Origin: Chitinophaga skermanii
GTDB lineage: Bacteria; Bacteroidota; Bacteroidia; Chitinophagales; Chitinophagaceae
DNA length: 64,000 bases
Reading direction: 5' to 3'
Assembly (NCBI RefSeq): GCF_003259335.1
Contig: NZ_QLLL01000007.1
Location: 186,001-250,000 of the forward strand
Below the pieces are notes generated by a model that saw nothing but the letters and a program-made list of their open reading frames with translations, ran no database searches and had not been told where the DNA came from. The position numbers were made by a program, and so were the translations under genes. This document shows, in pieces, positions 18,088-26,532 of this stretch. How positions within the stretch are numbered: position 1 is the stretch's first letter; each line of letters starts with the position of its first letter.

Positions 18088-19614
18088 ATGAAGAAAACAA
18101 TCCTTGTAGCCCTCGCCTGCTGGCTTACGCTAGGCGGCTTGCATGCGCAACAGAAAAAACCAAACGTGGTGTTCATCATTTCCGATGATCACGCCTACCA
18201 AGCTATTAGCGCCTATGGTAGCCAACTAGCGCAAACACCCAATATCGATCGTATTGCCAAAGAAGGCGCCGTTTTTAAAAATGCATTGGTCACCAATTCT
18301 ATTTGTGGACCGGCACGTGCATGTTTCTTAACAGGAAAATACAGCCATAAAAACGGGTTCAAGGTGAACAATGGCACCAAGTTCGACATGTCGCAACAAC
18401 ATTTCCCACGCATCTTGCACCAAAACGGTTACCAAGTTGCTTGGATTGGGAAAATGCACCTAGAATCACTCCCGCAAGATTTCGACTATTTCAATATAGT
18501 GCCCGACCAAGGGCGTTATTATAACCCTTCTTTTATCGGGCCTAAAAATGATACCGTTCGTCACCAAGGTTATATCACGAATATTATTACGAATATGACC
18601 GAAGAATGGATCCAACAACGCGACACTTCGAAACCTTTCTTCTTAGTGGTAGGAGAAAAAGCAACCCACCGCGAATGGCAACCCGATTTGCAGGATCTTG
18701 GCGCCTACGATGATCGTACTTTCCCTTTACCCAGTAGTTTCAAAGACAAGTACGTAAACCGTGTAGCCGCTGCCAACCAGGATATGACGATCTCTACGAC
18801 AATGCGCCTCCGCGAAGATTTAAAAGTGGGCGTCGATTACAATAAAGATTGGTTGTACCGGAATTTAAACCCCGAACAGCGTAAAGCCTATGAAGATTAT
18901 TATGATAAAAAAGTAACCAAAGAATTCAATACCCTCCAATTATCCGGCGATGCTTTAACCGAATGGAAGTACCAGCGCTATCTTAAAGACTACCTTTCTA
19001 CGGCTAAATCGCTCGACCGGAATGTGGGCAAAATATTGGACTACTTAGATCAAAAAGGATTAGCAGAAAATACAATTGTGATTTACTGCTCCGACCAAGG
19101 TTTTTACATGGGGGAACACGGTTGGTTCGATAAGCGATTTATGTATGAAGAATCGTTAAAAACACCCTTCGTGATGCGCTGGCCAAAGAAGATTAAACCA
19201 GGTACCGTTGTAAACGATTTAATGCTAAATGTAGATTGGGCGCCTACCATGCTCGATATTGCAGGTGTAAAAGCCCCTGCCGATATGCAAGGCGTATCGT
19301 TCTTGCCATTACTAAGTGGAAAGAAAACAGCTTGGCGCGATGCTGCGTTTTATCATTATTACGAATATCCTGAACCACATAAAGTATCGCCGCATTTTGG
19401 GGTGCGTACGAAAGAATATACTTTAATAAGATTTTACGGCCCTGCCGATAATTGGGAGTTGTACGATTTGAAAAAAGATCCCGGGCAAATCAATAACCTA
19501 TATGGTAAGCCGGGTTACGAGAAAGTGACAAATAAATTAAAAGCGCGTATGAAGTCGTTGATCGAAGTGTATGAAGATGATGAAGCCAGTAGAGTATTAG
19601 CAAAAGAAGTATAA
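18088..19614 (+). CDS. Type I sulfatase, exported
   Basis: Arylsulfatase-family hydrolase of 508 residues with a signal peptide (1-20, cut after LHA). The formylglycine motif C-x-P-x-R is C73-G-P75-A-R77, followed by ACFLTGKYSHKNG. Metal ligands include D33/D34 in SDDHAY and the SDQGFYMGEHGWFDKR segment further on. The C-terminal subdomain ends with WELYDLKKDP, as in glycan sulfatases. It needs a formylglycine-generating maturase, which is not in the window. It probably desulfates a carbohydrate in the periplasm, but no polysaccharide-utilisation genes (SusC/SusD) are adjacent, so the substrate is open. Confidence 0.93.
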   Translation: MKKTILVALACWLTLGGLHAQQKKPNVVFIISDDHAYQAISAYGSQLAQTPNIDRIAKEGAVFKNALVTNSICGPARACFLTGKYSHKNGFKVNNGTKFDMSQQHFPRILHQNGYQVAWIGKMHLESLPQDFDYFNIVPDQGRYYNPSFIGPKNDTVRHQGYITNIITNMTEEWIQQRDTSKPFFLVVGEKATHREWQPDLQDLGAYDDRTFPLPSSFKDKYVNRVAAANQDMTISTTMRLREDLKVGVDYNKDWLYRNLNPEQRKAYEDYYDKKVTKEFNTLQLSGDALTEWKYQRYLKDYLSTAKSLDRNVGKILDYLDQKGLAENTIVIYCSDQGFYMGEHGWFDKRFMYEESLKTPFVMRWPKKIKPGTVVNDLMLNVDWAPTMLDIAGVKAPADMQGVSFLPLLSGKKTAWRDAAFYHYYEYPEPHKVSPHFGVRTKEYTLIRFYGPADNWELYDLKKDPGQINNLYGKPGYEKVTNKLKARMKSLIEVYEDDEASRVLAKEV

Positions 19615-19616
19615 AG

Positions 19617-19647
19617 AAAAAGCCTTGCCAAGTGACAAGGCTTTTTT
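19617..19647 (+). terminator. Bidirectional terminator between sulfatase and peptidase genes
   Basis: AAAAAGCCTTG and its inverse around CCAAGTGA, with A and T runs on either side. It serves the convergent genes ending at 19614 and 19657. Confidence 0.85.
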
Positions 19648-19656
19648 GTTGCGTGT

Positions 19657-20271
19657 TTACAAATTTTCTGGGGGGCCAAATTGATCAAACAGTTTATCGT
19701 ACGCTGCTTTATTACGTTGACTTTCTCCTGTTAGCGATTGTAATGCCGCCGTAGATTTCGGACCGAAAATACCATCTAAAGCGCCGTCATAAAGGCCAGC
19801 CTTTATTAGGTATTGTTGCCATACGATGGCAATGTTTTTCTCGATGTTGGGTTTGAGATTGCTGGTAGAAATCTCTAAGTGTGGTAAATCTTTAAAGCTC
19901 GACCAATCACCGCCCCAATCAAAACCGAATTTGGCTCCTTGTTTAACATGTTTGTACAAGGGGCTATTACCGAGGTATTCGTTGCCTTTAAAAATCCCAA
20001 TGTCGATAGCTGTACAAGGTAAATAATTGTGACGCGATAGCTTCGTGTACCCATCGATATTGGTAACCACGCTACCTGTTTTTACCCATTTACCGTTTTT
20101 AAAAGTGCGACCTTGTTTGTACAGTTCGAATTGATCTGCGGGCGTTCTAAAAGCCGATACAACGGCTACGCGATGGTCGGCGGGTAACTTAGCCGTAATC
20201 GCCGCGAGGATTTGGGGCAATTGCTTACGTATATACGGGTGCATATACTTGGGGTCCCTGTTGTAATTCAT
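19657..20271 (-). CDS. M15-type peptidoglycan peptidase with C-terminal peptidoglycan-binding-like region
   Basis: A 204-residue protein resembling phage-type L-alanyl-D-glutamate endopeptidases / VanY-like M15 enzymes. Zinc ligand candidates are His81 and Asp90 in SRHNYLPCTAID, and His131 in DLPHLEIS. Upstream SAFRTPADQFELYKQGRT is the usual substrate-pocket region. Residues 145-180 (LYDGALDGIFGPKSTAAL) match a peptidoglycan-binding repeat. No signal peptide is visible, which is normal for endolysins but odd for a housekeeping cell-wall enzyme. No holin or phage genes are adjacent, so this may be a domesticated endolysin or depend on another export route. Confidence 0.8.
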   Translation of the reverse strand: MNYNRDPKYMHPYIRKQLPQILAAITAKLPADHRVAVVSAFRTPADQFELYKQGRTFKNGKWVKTGSVVTNIDGYTKLSRHNYLPCTAIDIGIFKGNEYLGNSPLYKHVKQGAKFGFDWGGDWSSFKDLPHLEISTSNLKPNIEKNIAIVWQQYLIKAGLYDGALDGIFGPKSTAALQSLTGESQRNKAAYDKLFDQFGPPENL

Positions 20272-20380
20272 AATAGTAGGGTTTGGGGTTGATAAATCTC
20301 TTTAGCACATAGGTATAAGATACTATTTCATGTACCATGAAAAGCAATTGGGTATAATCGTATTGTGTCGTATGTTTTGC

Positions 20381-20818
20381 TTAACGGCTTTGTTTGTTTC
20401 TTTGAATCAAATGGTCAACGCTCATCTTTCCGGGTCCATATACCAATAAAGTGAATAACATAATGAGGTAGTACAAAGGAATCTCGAAACCATTGTTTCC
20501 TGCGTCGAACCCATTGCTCCAATGTACCGTGCGGATGGCTACGCACATGACTACCATTAAAGGAATGGAGATAATCCTAGTAGCAAGGCCCAGGGTAAGT
20601 AATACAACGCCGAGGGCTTCGGTGCCGGCAGCGAGGTATGCATTTAACATGGGTAATGGTATCCCAAGTTGCTGGAACCACGCTCCTATACTGGAAATAT
20701 CGCTCCACTTGGTTTTGGCAGGCGTGAAAAATCCGTACGCTAATACTAGGCGCATGAATAATAACGGCCAATCTTGCAGCCAAACTAAGAATCGAGCTAA
20801 AGGCGTTGCTGGTTTCAT
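20381..20818 (-). CDS. DoxX-family membrane protein
   Basis: A 145-residue protein with about four membrane helices. It shows the DoxX N-terminal pattern (PLLFMRLVLAYGFFTPAKTKW) and the G-x-E-A segment LAAGTEALGVVLLTLGLATR at about residues 60-80. The Met at 20818 is preferred because it gives the standard DoxX start; an upstream Met at 20875 would add 19 unlike residues. DoxX proteins are linked to redox or thiosulfate-quinone chemistry in some bacteria, but most are uncharacterised. No partner gene is adjacent. Confidence 0.82.
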   Translation of the reverse strand: MKPATPLARFLVWLQDWPLLFMRLVLAYGFFTPAKTKWSDISSIGAWFQQLGIPLPMLNAYLAAGTEALGVVLLTLGLATRIISIPLMVVMCVAIRTVHWSNGFDAGNNGFEIPLYYLIMLFTLLVYGPGKMSVDHLIQRNKQSR

Positions 20819-21065
20819 ATACAGGGGGTTTAAACTATAAATGAAAATGCCTTCGTATTCTAAAATGGAGTACAATGGTAAGTTACTGAAAATTTCTGGC
20901 TGCCAATACCCTGTTCTTCTTTAAAAATGTCAAAAAATTTAATTGCATAGGTTGAATACAACATAATACCTGGCAATAGATTCAATTACAAGCATAGAAA
21001 ATTTCGTAGTGGTTGCTTGTATGATAGCATTTGCTTCTCCAGGCTTTGTTCTACTTACCTAATAT

Positions 21066-21142
21066 CGAATCATTTTCGATCTTTCATCGACTGTTTTCCG
21101 ACTATCCTCCGACTTCCCTCCGACATTTCACCGATCTCTACC
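21066..21142. repeat. Seven-unit 11-bp phased array (CGA units)
   Basis: Units start at 21066, 21077, 21088, 21099, 21110, 21121 and 21132. All begin CGA and are exactly 11 bp apart, while the remaining eight bases vary. Further in-phase CGA groups occur at 21164/21175/21186 and 21229/21240. It lies in the 800-bp gene-free region between DoxX (start 20818) and the RDD gene; 20819-21065 shows nothing recognisable. Confidence 0.85.
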
Positions 21143-21170
21143 CAGTAGATATAAGGGGTTAGTCGACTGT

Positions 21171-21244
21171 TTGTCGACATTTTTCCGACAACCCCCCAGT
21201 GTTTATAAGGGTTAAGTAAGCCTTTTGTCGACATTTTTCCGACA
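21171..21244. repeat. 20-bp exact direct repeat
   Basis: ttgtcgacatttttccgaca occurs at 21171-21190 and again at 21225-21244. Each copy is preceded by a related CAGT...ATAAGGG segment (21143 and 21197), so a unit of about 54 bp was duplicated and then diverged. Confidence 0.85.
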
Positions 21245-21340
21245 TCACGTAAGCCTGTAGCGGGTTCCTGGAGGGTGATTTTGGGATTTTTAGTAGTGTT
21301 TTGTCGCGAGTTGCCCGTAAAGGTGATTATGCGCATTGTG

Positions 21341-21480
21341 GCAAAAAGCGGCATTTTCCGGCACAAAGCGGCAAAAACCGGTATTTTCCGGCATATTTCG
21401 GCAAAAACCGGCAAAAACCGGCAAAAACCGGCAAAAACCGGCAAAAACCGGTAAAAAGCGGTTAAAAGCGGTTAAAAGCG
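21341..21480. repeat. 14-unit 10-bp phased A-tract array
   Basis: Fourteen consecutive 10-bp units with consensus G(C/T)AAAAACCG. Five identical copies stand at 21401-21450; variants on either side replace the A-run by mixed A/T while keeping the CG edge. A or T tracts recurring every 10 bp are expected to bend DNA. The frame open across it on the minus strand encodes only repetitive FCRFLPVFAG-like peptide and is not considered a gene. Confidence 0.9.
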
Positions 21481-21580
21481 GCACGGTGCTTTTTTGTGAA
21501 AAAGGAAGGGTGTAATTTGAGGTAGTAATTACAAGCATGCAATATTGTAAGTTCTTTGATAGCTTGTTAAATTGAGTATA

Positions 21581-21598
21581 CAACAGCATATACTGTTG
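21581..21598. repeat. Short inverted repeat downstream of the RDD gene
   Basis: CAACAG and CTGTTG are separated by CATATA, 22 bp past the RDD-gene stop. No T-run follows, so it is a weak terminator candidate at best. Confidence 0.35.
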
Positions 21599-21619
21599 TG
21601 CATAACGAAAGCAATCTCG

Positions 21620-22369
21620 TTAGTTGTTCTTCGTAACAAGGTAGTTGTAATCGTTGAATAGCGTTTCCAAAAACTCCATCGGCATCATGTCGGTTTCGAT
21701 GTTCAGTACTTCTTTGATGCGTTGTGCTACCCTGGCGGCTAATACTTCATCTTTTTGGGCCCTGGCACGTTCTAGCAATTCGCGCACTTTATTCAAATCG
21801 CGGTCGCTTAAGCGGGTAATTTGAGGGAATTGCACTTTGTAGTCTTCTTGCTTAATATCACGGAAGATGGTTTCTTGGATAGATAGTTTCTGTTTTGATT
21901 CAATCACAATCGTGTTAGCTACAATATCACCGAGGCGTTGCTTGTAGGGAGAGCGTAATATGCTAACGATGGGAATGGCAACGGGAACGAGGAAGAAAAA
22001 GAGGAATGGGTTTTCAATCATCCTAAATAACCAACGCATTAACAGTTGGTCGAAACTCGGCGGGTTACCCATAATGCTCGTTACTTTAATACCAATAATT
22101 CGCTTACCCGGGGTTTGCCCTTGCATCAACCACTCAAAAATCAAAAAGTAAAACATATACGGCACTACCACAACCAGCATATAGGCCAAGTAATTCGTAC
22201 CACGTTCAAAAATATCGGATAATGTACCCGGGAATAACAACCCTGCTAAGTATACATACACAATTCGTATCACCGTATCAATCAAATACGCTAAAAAGCG
22301 CCGCGAAATATCCGCCGCTTCAAATTCTAAGTCGATATTAAATACAGTAGGTACGAGAATGGATGCCAT
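21620..22369 (-). CDS. RDD-family membrane protein
   Basis: A 249-residue protein with an RDD domain: the Arg/Asp signature FEAADISRRFLAYLIDTVIR at about residues 16-35, later membrane helices and the conserved GQTPGKRIIGIKV loop at about 85-97. A soluble C-terminal tail of about 75 residues is charged and helical. RDD proteins are poorly characterised and some are linked to Na+/H+ exchange. It is divergent from the SpoIIM-DUF4129-DUF4350-MoxR-DUF58 operon, a neighbourhood commonly seen in Bacteroidota, and so probably acts with it. Confidence 0.88.
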   Translation of the reverse strand: MASILVPTVFNIDLEFEAADISRRFLAYLIDTVIRIVYVYLAGLLFPGTLSDIFERGTNYLAYMLVVVVPYMFYFLIFEWLMQGQTPGKRIIGIKVTSIMGNPPSFDQLLMRWLFRMIENPFLFFFLVPVAIPIVSILRSPYKQRLGDIVANTIVIESKQKLSIQETIFRDIKQEDYKVQFPQITRLSDRDLNKVRELLERARAQKDEVLAARVAQRIKEVLNIETDMMPMEFLETLFNDYNYLVTKNN

Positions 22370-22450
22370 GAAACAAATTTAAAAATATTATCTTTCCATT
22401 CACGAATATGTTTACCTAATTATGCTGACAATTTTCACCAGGCGCCGAAT

Positions 22451-23455
22451 ATGAGAGAATCTTTATTCATAAAAAGAAACTTAGAGCGTTGGAAGAAGTA
22501 CCAAGAACAGCCTACGAATGATCCCGATGAAATGGCAGAGCGTTTCACCTCGTTGGTAGATGATCTCGCGTATGCCAAAACATTCTATAGTTACAGTAAA
22601 ATAACCCGGTATCTAAATACGCTAGCAGGCGGCATTTATCAATCCATTTATGCCAATACCCGCGGCGAACCCGGTAAGCTCAAACGTATTTTCCTGTATA
22701 ATATCCCGCTCATCGTAGCAAAATACCGCAAGATATTTCTATTTACCTTGGCATTTTTCGTATTGGTTTGCACTATCAGCGCATTTTCTGCTGCACACGA
22801 CGATTCCTTCGTGCGCGGTATTTTAGGCGATGATTATGTAGATATGACGGAGCAAAACATTGCCAGCGGCGATCCTTTCGGTGTTTATAAAGATCAAAAC
22901 GAAATGGTAATGTGGCTGCGGATTATGTTTAACAATGTGCAGATCGCTTTATTCACATTTGTATCGGGCATTTTCCTGGGCATTGGTGTGGTGTATATAC
23001 TTCTCACAAACGGCTTTATGCTAGGCGCTTTTCAATACATGTTCTTCGCGAAAGGTTTAGGTTGGAGTTCTATACTGGTGATCTGGATACATGGTACTTT
23101 AGAAATATCGGCTATTGTACTAGCCGGATCTGCTGGGTTTATTATGGGGTATGGAATTTTATTCCCCGGCACTCATAAACGGGTCGACTCGCTAAAACGG
23201 GCTGCAAAAGAAGGGTTGAAAATACTGGTGTCGGTAGTGCCTTTATTGGTGGTTGCGGCCTTTTTAGAAGGATATGTAACCCGCCATACCGATATGCCTA
23301 AAGCATTAAGCATTTTCATTTTGTTCATATCATTATGCATCATCGTTGGGTACTACGTGGTGTTGCCATTTGTGTTACATCGACAAGGTTACTCGTTAGA
23401 TGAAGCCGGCAAGGTTTGTTACCCGAAGAAAAATAAGATTAAAACAACAGCATGA
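22451..23455 (+). CDS. SpoIIM-family (stage II sporulation protein M-like) membrane protein
   Basis: A 334-residue membrane protein of the SpoIIM/DUF95 family. A soluble N-terminal helix region (about 1-90) precedes several membrane helices. The family motif IHGTLEISAIVLAGSAGF is at about residues 214-231, with NNVQIALFTFVSGIFLGIG before it. The host probably does not sporulate; in Bacteroidota this family sits with RDD, MoxR and DUF58 genes and its role is undefined. It is the first gene of a five-gene operon and overlaps the next gene by 4 bp. Confidence 0.9.
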   Translation: MRESLFIKRNLERWKKYQEQPTNDPDEMAERFTSLVDDLAYAKTFYSYSKITRYLNTLAGGIYQSIYANTRGEPGKLKRIFLYNIPLIVAKYRKIFLFTLAFFVLVCTISAFSAAHDDSFVRGILGDDYVDMTEQNIASGDPFGVYKDQNEMVMWLRIMFNNVQIALFTFVSGIFLGIGVVYILLTNGFMLGAFQYMFFAKGLGWSSILVIWIHGTLEISAIVLAGSAGFIMGYGILFPGTHKRVDSLKRAAKEGLKILVSVVPLLVVAAFLEGYVTRHTDMPKALSIFILFISLCIIVGYYVVLPFVLHRQGYSLDEAGKVCYPKKNKIKTTA

Positions 23456-24309
23456 AACGCATCATAACGATTATCATATTTCCCGTCGTGGTGCTGTTAT
23501 TCGGTATAACGCCGGTTGCGCATGCGCAGGTAATAATAACTGATACCACCCATTACAACCGTTCCGAAATGCAAGAAGAGTCGGATGTAGATACGGAAGA
23601 CGAAGAGTTAACGCGGGAGGAACAATTACGTATCGAAAACGGTCCTATCGCCTACGATGAATATACATTTGGAGAACGTGATACTGTTTTCGGTTTTGTA
23701 GATACCTATGAAAAGCACGAGGTGAATGAATTCAATTTAAAAGAATTGAAAACAGATCCCAAGATGCAATACGACCAACAAATCGCCGATCTTAAAAAAG
23801 CAGCAGAAAATAGAGAGCAAAGTACTTGGAGTTTTATCGACTTTATTATGCGCAATAAAGGCGTGCTGAGCTTCATTTTTTATAGCTTAATATTTGGTGT
23901 GGTGGCACTATTAGTATTCTTGTTCCTGCGCACTACTAACTTGGCCGCTTACTTTGGTTACCGCTCTAAAAAAATTACACCGGAAAATATAACAGAAGAG
24001 GTGTTGCATGAAGTGAATTTTGATGAGCTGATCAAAAATGCCGTTGCCCAAAAAGAATGGAGAAACGGGGTGCGCTACATGTTCTTACAAGTACTGGTAA
24101 TGCTTGGCAAACAAAGCTACGTGGTGGTAACAAAAGATAAAACCAACCGTGAATATTTGATGGAAGTAGCGAAACAGCGATTCTATAAAACGTTTGCCGG
24201 CTTAACGTTACAATATGAATACGTTTGGTACGGTCATATCGATATCAACGAAAGTCAATTCCAGCAAATACAAAACGATTTCCAATCATTTAAAAACGAT
24301 CTGCGCTAA
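23452..24309 (+). CDS. DUF4129-domain membrane protein
   Basis: A 285-residue protein with an N-terminal signal peptide (about 1-25, ending AHAQ), an acidic extracytoplasmic region, one membrane helix at about 138-160 and a cytoplasmic C-terminal domain. The domain contains NAVAQKEWRNGVRYMFLQVL and NREYLMEV, typical of DUF4129. The start overlaps the SpoIIM stop (ATGA). The function is unknown; such proteins are thought to assist the MoxR/DUF58 pair at the membrane. Confidence 0.8.
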   Translation: MKRIITIIIFPVVVLLFGITPVAHAQVIITDTTHYNRSEMQEESDVDTEDEELTREEQLRIENGPIAYDEYTFGERDTVFGFVDTYEKHEVNEFNLKELKTDPKMQYDQQIADLKKAAENREQSTWSFIDFIMRNKGVLSFIFYSLIFGVVALLVFLFLRTTNLAAYFGYRSKKITPENITEEVLHEVNFDELIKNAVAQKEWRNGVRYMFLQVLVMLGKQSYVVVTKDKTNREYLMEVAKQRFYKTFAGLTLQYEYVWYGHIDINESQFQQIQNDFQSFKNDLR

Positions 24310-24310
24310 C

Positions 24311-25537
24311 GTGAATAAGAAAACTGCTTACATATTACTTGCTGTGCTGGGAGTTTTATTCGCGTGCGTTGTAATACTTTCCTATTCCGGGAAAAGTAAA
24401 AAGAACAACGCGGGAGATTTTTTGCCTTCCGGTATATCGTTTAATTATAAAGATAAAAGGGCTTATGGTTCGTATGTAGCCTTCAACCTATTGAAGCAAT
24501 ACTTCCGCGAAGAATCGCCCACCATCGTTAAGCGTTCAATTGAAAAGCAAATGAACCTTACGCCCGAAACGGAGCGTAATTGCTTGTACTTGGTAGTGGC
24601 GAAAACTTTCTATGGAACAAAAACAGATGCTACCTATTTAAGCACCTATGTGTCACTGGGTAATACAGCATTTATAGCTGCAACAGATCCCGGAGCTCGC
24701 TTAGCACAAGAATTTGGGTTCGACTATCGTTCAGCCATATTGGATTTAGGAATGCGCGATACCTCGCAAGGATTTGTGAATGAAAACCTGCAACCTAATT
24801 TCTTTCATTATGATGGCTATGTAAGTAGGGGCTACTTCTCTAAATTAGATTCTTCCGTAACTACAATTATTGGAACCAATAGTGAAGGTAGACCCAATTT
24901 TATTCGCATGGCCCGGGGCAATGGATATATTTATATTTCATTAAACCCGGTGGTATTCTCCAACTACTTCCTCTTACACGGAAATAACCACCAAGCGCTC
25001 GCTTATATGATGGCCTCTATCAGTGGTAATACAAGGAAGATTTATTGGGATGAATATTATAAATACAAAACCTCTGCAGATAGTGAGAGCGAATTTAGTC
25101 CTTGGCAAGTATTAATGAAACACAGCACCTTCCGCTGGGCATTATGGTTGTTAATTGCGTTGTTGGTGGCGTTTGTGATTTTTGAAGGGAAACGCCGTCA
25201 ACGGATCATTCCTGTTGTAGCACCCAATAATAATAGCTCATTGGATTTTGCAAATACCTTGGGTAAGCTCTATTACTCGCATCACAATAATGCGAACCTC
25301 GCTAGAAAGATGTGTGTGCACTTCTTGGAGTTTGTACGCAGTAAATACTTCATTAGCACGCAAAAGCTCGACGAGGAATTTGTTCGTACCCTTTCCCGGA
25401 AATCAAACTATGCATTAGCCGATACAGATGCGCTTGTTGCCCTGGTGAAAGATCTACGCCATTGCGAACAACTAAGCGATACTTTACTGGCACATTTTTA
25501 TAACCTAACATTCGAATTCTATCAAAACGCGCAATAA
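24311..25537 (+). CDS. DUF4350-domain membrane protein (GTG start)
   Basis: A 408-residue protein. The GTG at 24311 is chosen because it lies one base after the previous stop and is followed at once by an N-terminal membrane helix (about residues 6-26). An ATG at 24215 would overlap the DUF4129 gene by 95 bp and add unlike residues. A DUF4350-type extracytoplasmic domain occupies about 40-265 and is followed by a second membrane helix at about 277-298. The cytoplasmic tail is helical. The fold is related to GldG/ABC accessory proteins. The stop abuts the MoxR start codon. Confidence 0.8.
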   Translation: MNKKTAYILLAVLGVLFACVVILSYSGKSKKNNAGDFLPSGISFNYKDKRAYGSYVAFNLLKQYFREESPTIVKRSIEKQMNLTPETERNCLYLVVAKTFYGTKTDATYLSTYVSLGNTAFIAATDPGARLAQEFGFDYRSAILDLGMRDTSQGFVNENLQPNFFHYDGYVSRGYFSKLDSSVTTIIGTNSEGRPNFIRMARGNGYIYISLNPVVFSNYFLLHGNNHQALAYMMASISGNTRKIYWDEYYKYKTSADSESEFSPWQVLMKHSTFRWALWLLIALLVAFVIFEGKRRQRIIPVVAPNNNSSLDFANTLGKLYYSHHNNANLARKMCVHFLEFVRSKYFISTQKLDEEFVRTLSRKSNYALADTDALVALVKDLRHCEQLSDTLLAHFYNLTFEFYQNAQ

Positions 25538-26521
25538 ATGGAACACGCTGATACTTTTTCACCAAGAACAGATTTAACGGCCGTAGCCGGGCAAATTCAA
25601 GCGATTAAAGATGAAATCGGGAAAGTAATTGTTGGTCAACATCAAGCGGTCGACCTCCTACTGGCCGGTTTACTGAGTGGCGGACATGTGCTTATTGAAG
25701 GTGTACCAGGCTTAGCAAAAACACTTACCGCTAAATTGCTCGCACAATCGATCGATGCCCATTTCGCACGCATCCAGTTTACACCCGATCTTATGCCGGC
25801 CGATGTATTGGGTACTTCCGTGTTCAACCCGCAAAGCCGCGAGTTTGAATACAAACGTGGCCCTATCTTCGGTAACATCGTTCTCATCGACGAAATCAAC
25901 CGCGCCCCGGCGAAAACACAGGCTGCGCTGTTCGAAGTGATGGAAGAAAGACAAGTTACCAATGATGGTATATCACATGTATTGGATGCTCCCTTTATGG
26001 TGGTAGCTACGCAAAACCCTATCGAGCAAGAAGGTACATACCGCTTGCCAGAGGCACAACTCGATCGTTTCCTCTTCAAAATAGAAGTGAAATATCCTGC
26101 TCTCAACGAAGAAATCCTTATGCTGCAAGCGGCCAATAGGAATGAACTTGGTGTAGATGGATTAAACAATATTACTAAAGTAATTACAGCAACGCAGATA
26201 ACGAAGCTACAAGCCACCACTAAAAGTGTATTAGCCGACGAGAAATTGCTGCAATACGTGGCGCATATCGTTCAAGAAACACGCATGCACGCATCGTTAT
26301 ACATGGGCGCTTCGCCGCGTGCCTCTATTGCCATTTTGAATGCATCGAAGGCCATTGCATTAATGGCAGGGCGGGATTTTGTAACGCCGGATGATATTGT
26401 ATATGTAGTACCGCACATCCTTCGTCATCGTATTATACTCACACCTGAAAAGGAAATGGAAGGCATTAGTGCGAATGATGTGATCACAGAGATTCTTAAA
26501 TCCGTGGAAGTGCCACGTTAA
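25538..26521 (+). CDS. MoxR-family AAA+ ATPase
   Basis: A 327-residue chaperone-like ATPase that acts with vWA-type proteins. Walker A is GVPGLAKT at 55-62, Walker B VLIDEINRAP with D118/E119, sensor 1 is in VVATQNPIEQEGTYRLPEAQ, and the arginine-finger region is around LDRFLF. The C-terminal lid domain is present. The ATG directly follows the DUF4350 stop and the DUF58 gene follows 11 bp later; MoxR-DUF58 adjacency is a classical pair. Confidence 0.95.
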   Translation: MEHADTFSPRTDLTAVAGQIQAIKDEIGKVIVGQHQAVDLLLAGLLSGGHVLIEGVPGLAKTLTAKLLAQSIDAHFARIQFTPDLMPADVLGTSVFNPQSREFEYKRGPIFGNIVLIDEINRAPAKTQAALFEVMEERQVTNDGISHVLDAPFMVVATQNPIEQEGTYRLPEAQLDRFLFKIEVKYPALNEEILMLQAANRNELGVDGLNNITKVITATQITKLQATTKSVLADEKLLQYVAHIVQETRMHASLYMGASPRASIAILNASKAIALMAGRDFVTPDDIVYVVPHILRHRIILTPEKEMEGISANDVITEILKSVEVPR

Positions 26522-26532
26522 TACAGTTTACA

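Noticed and set aside
21066-21480. CRISPR array
   Set aside because: Periods are 10 and 11 bp with no 20-40 bp spacers, and no cas genes are present.
21290-21589. Minus-strand 99-codon frame with repeated FCRFLPVFAG peptide
   Set aside because: The peptide is a direct consequence of the 10-bp array (30 bp per 10 residues). Composition is implausible and there is no start context, so it is treated as non-coding repeat DNA.
24215-24310. N-terminal extension of the DUF4350 gene from ATG 24215
   Set aside because: It would overlap the DUF4129 gene by 95 bp and place 32 unlike residues before a normal N-terminal membrane helix; GTG 24311 fits better.
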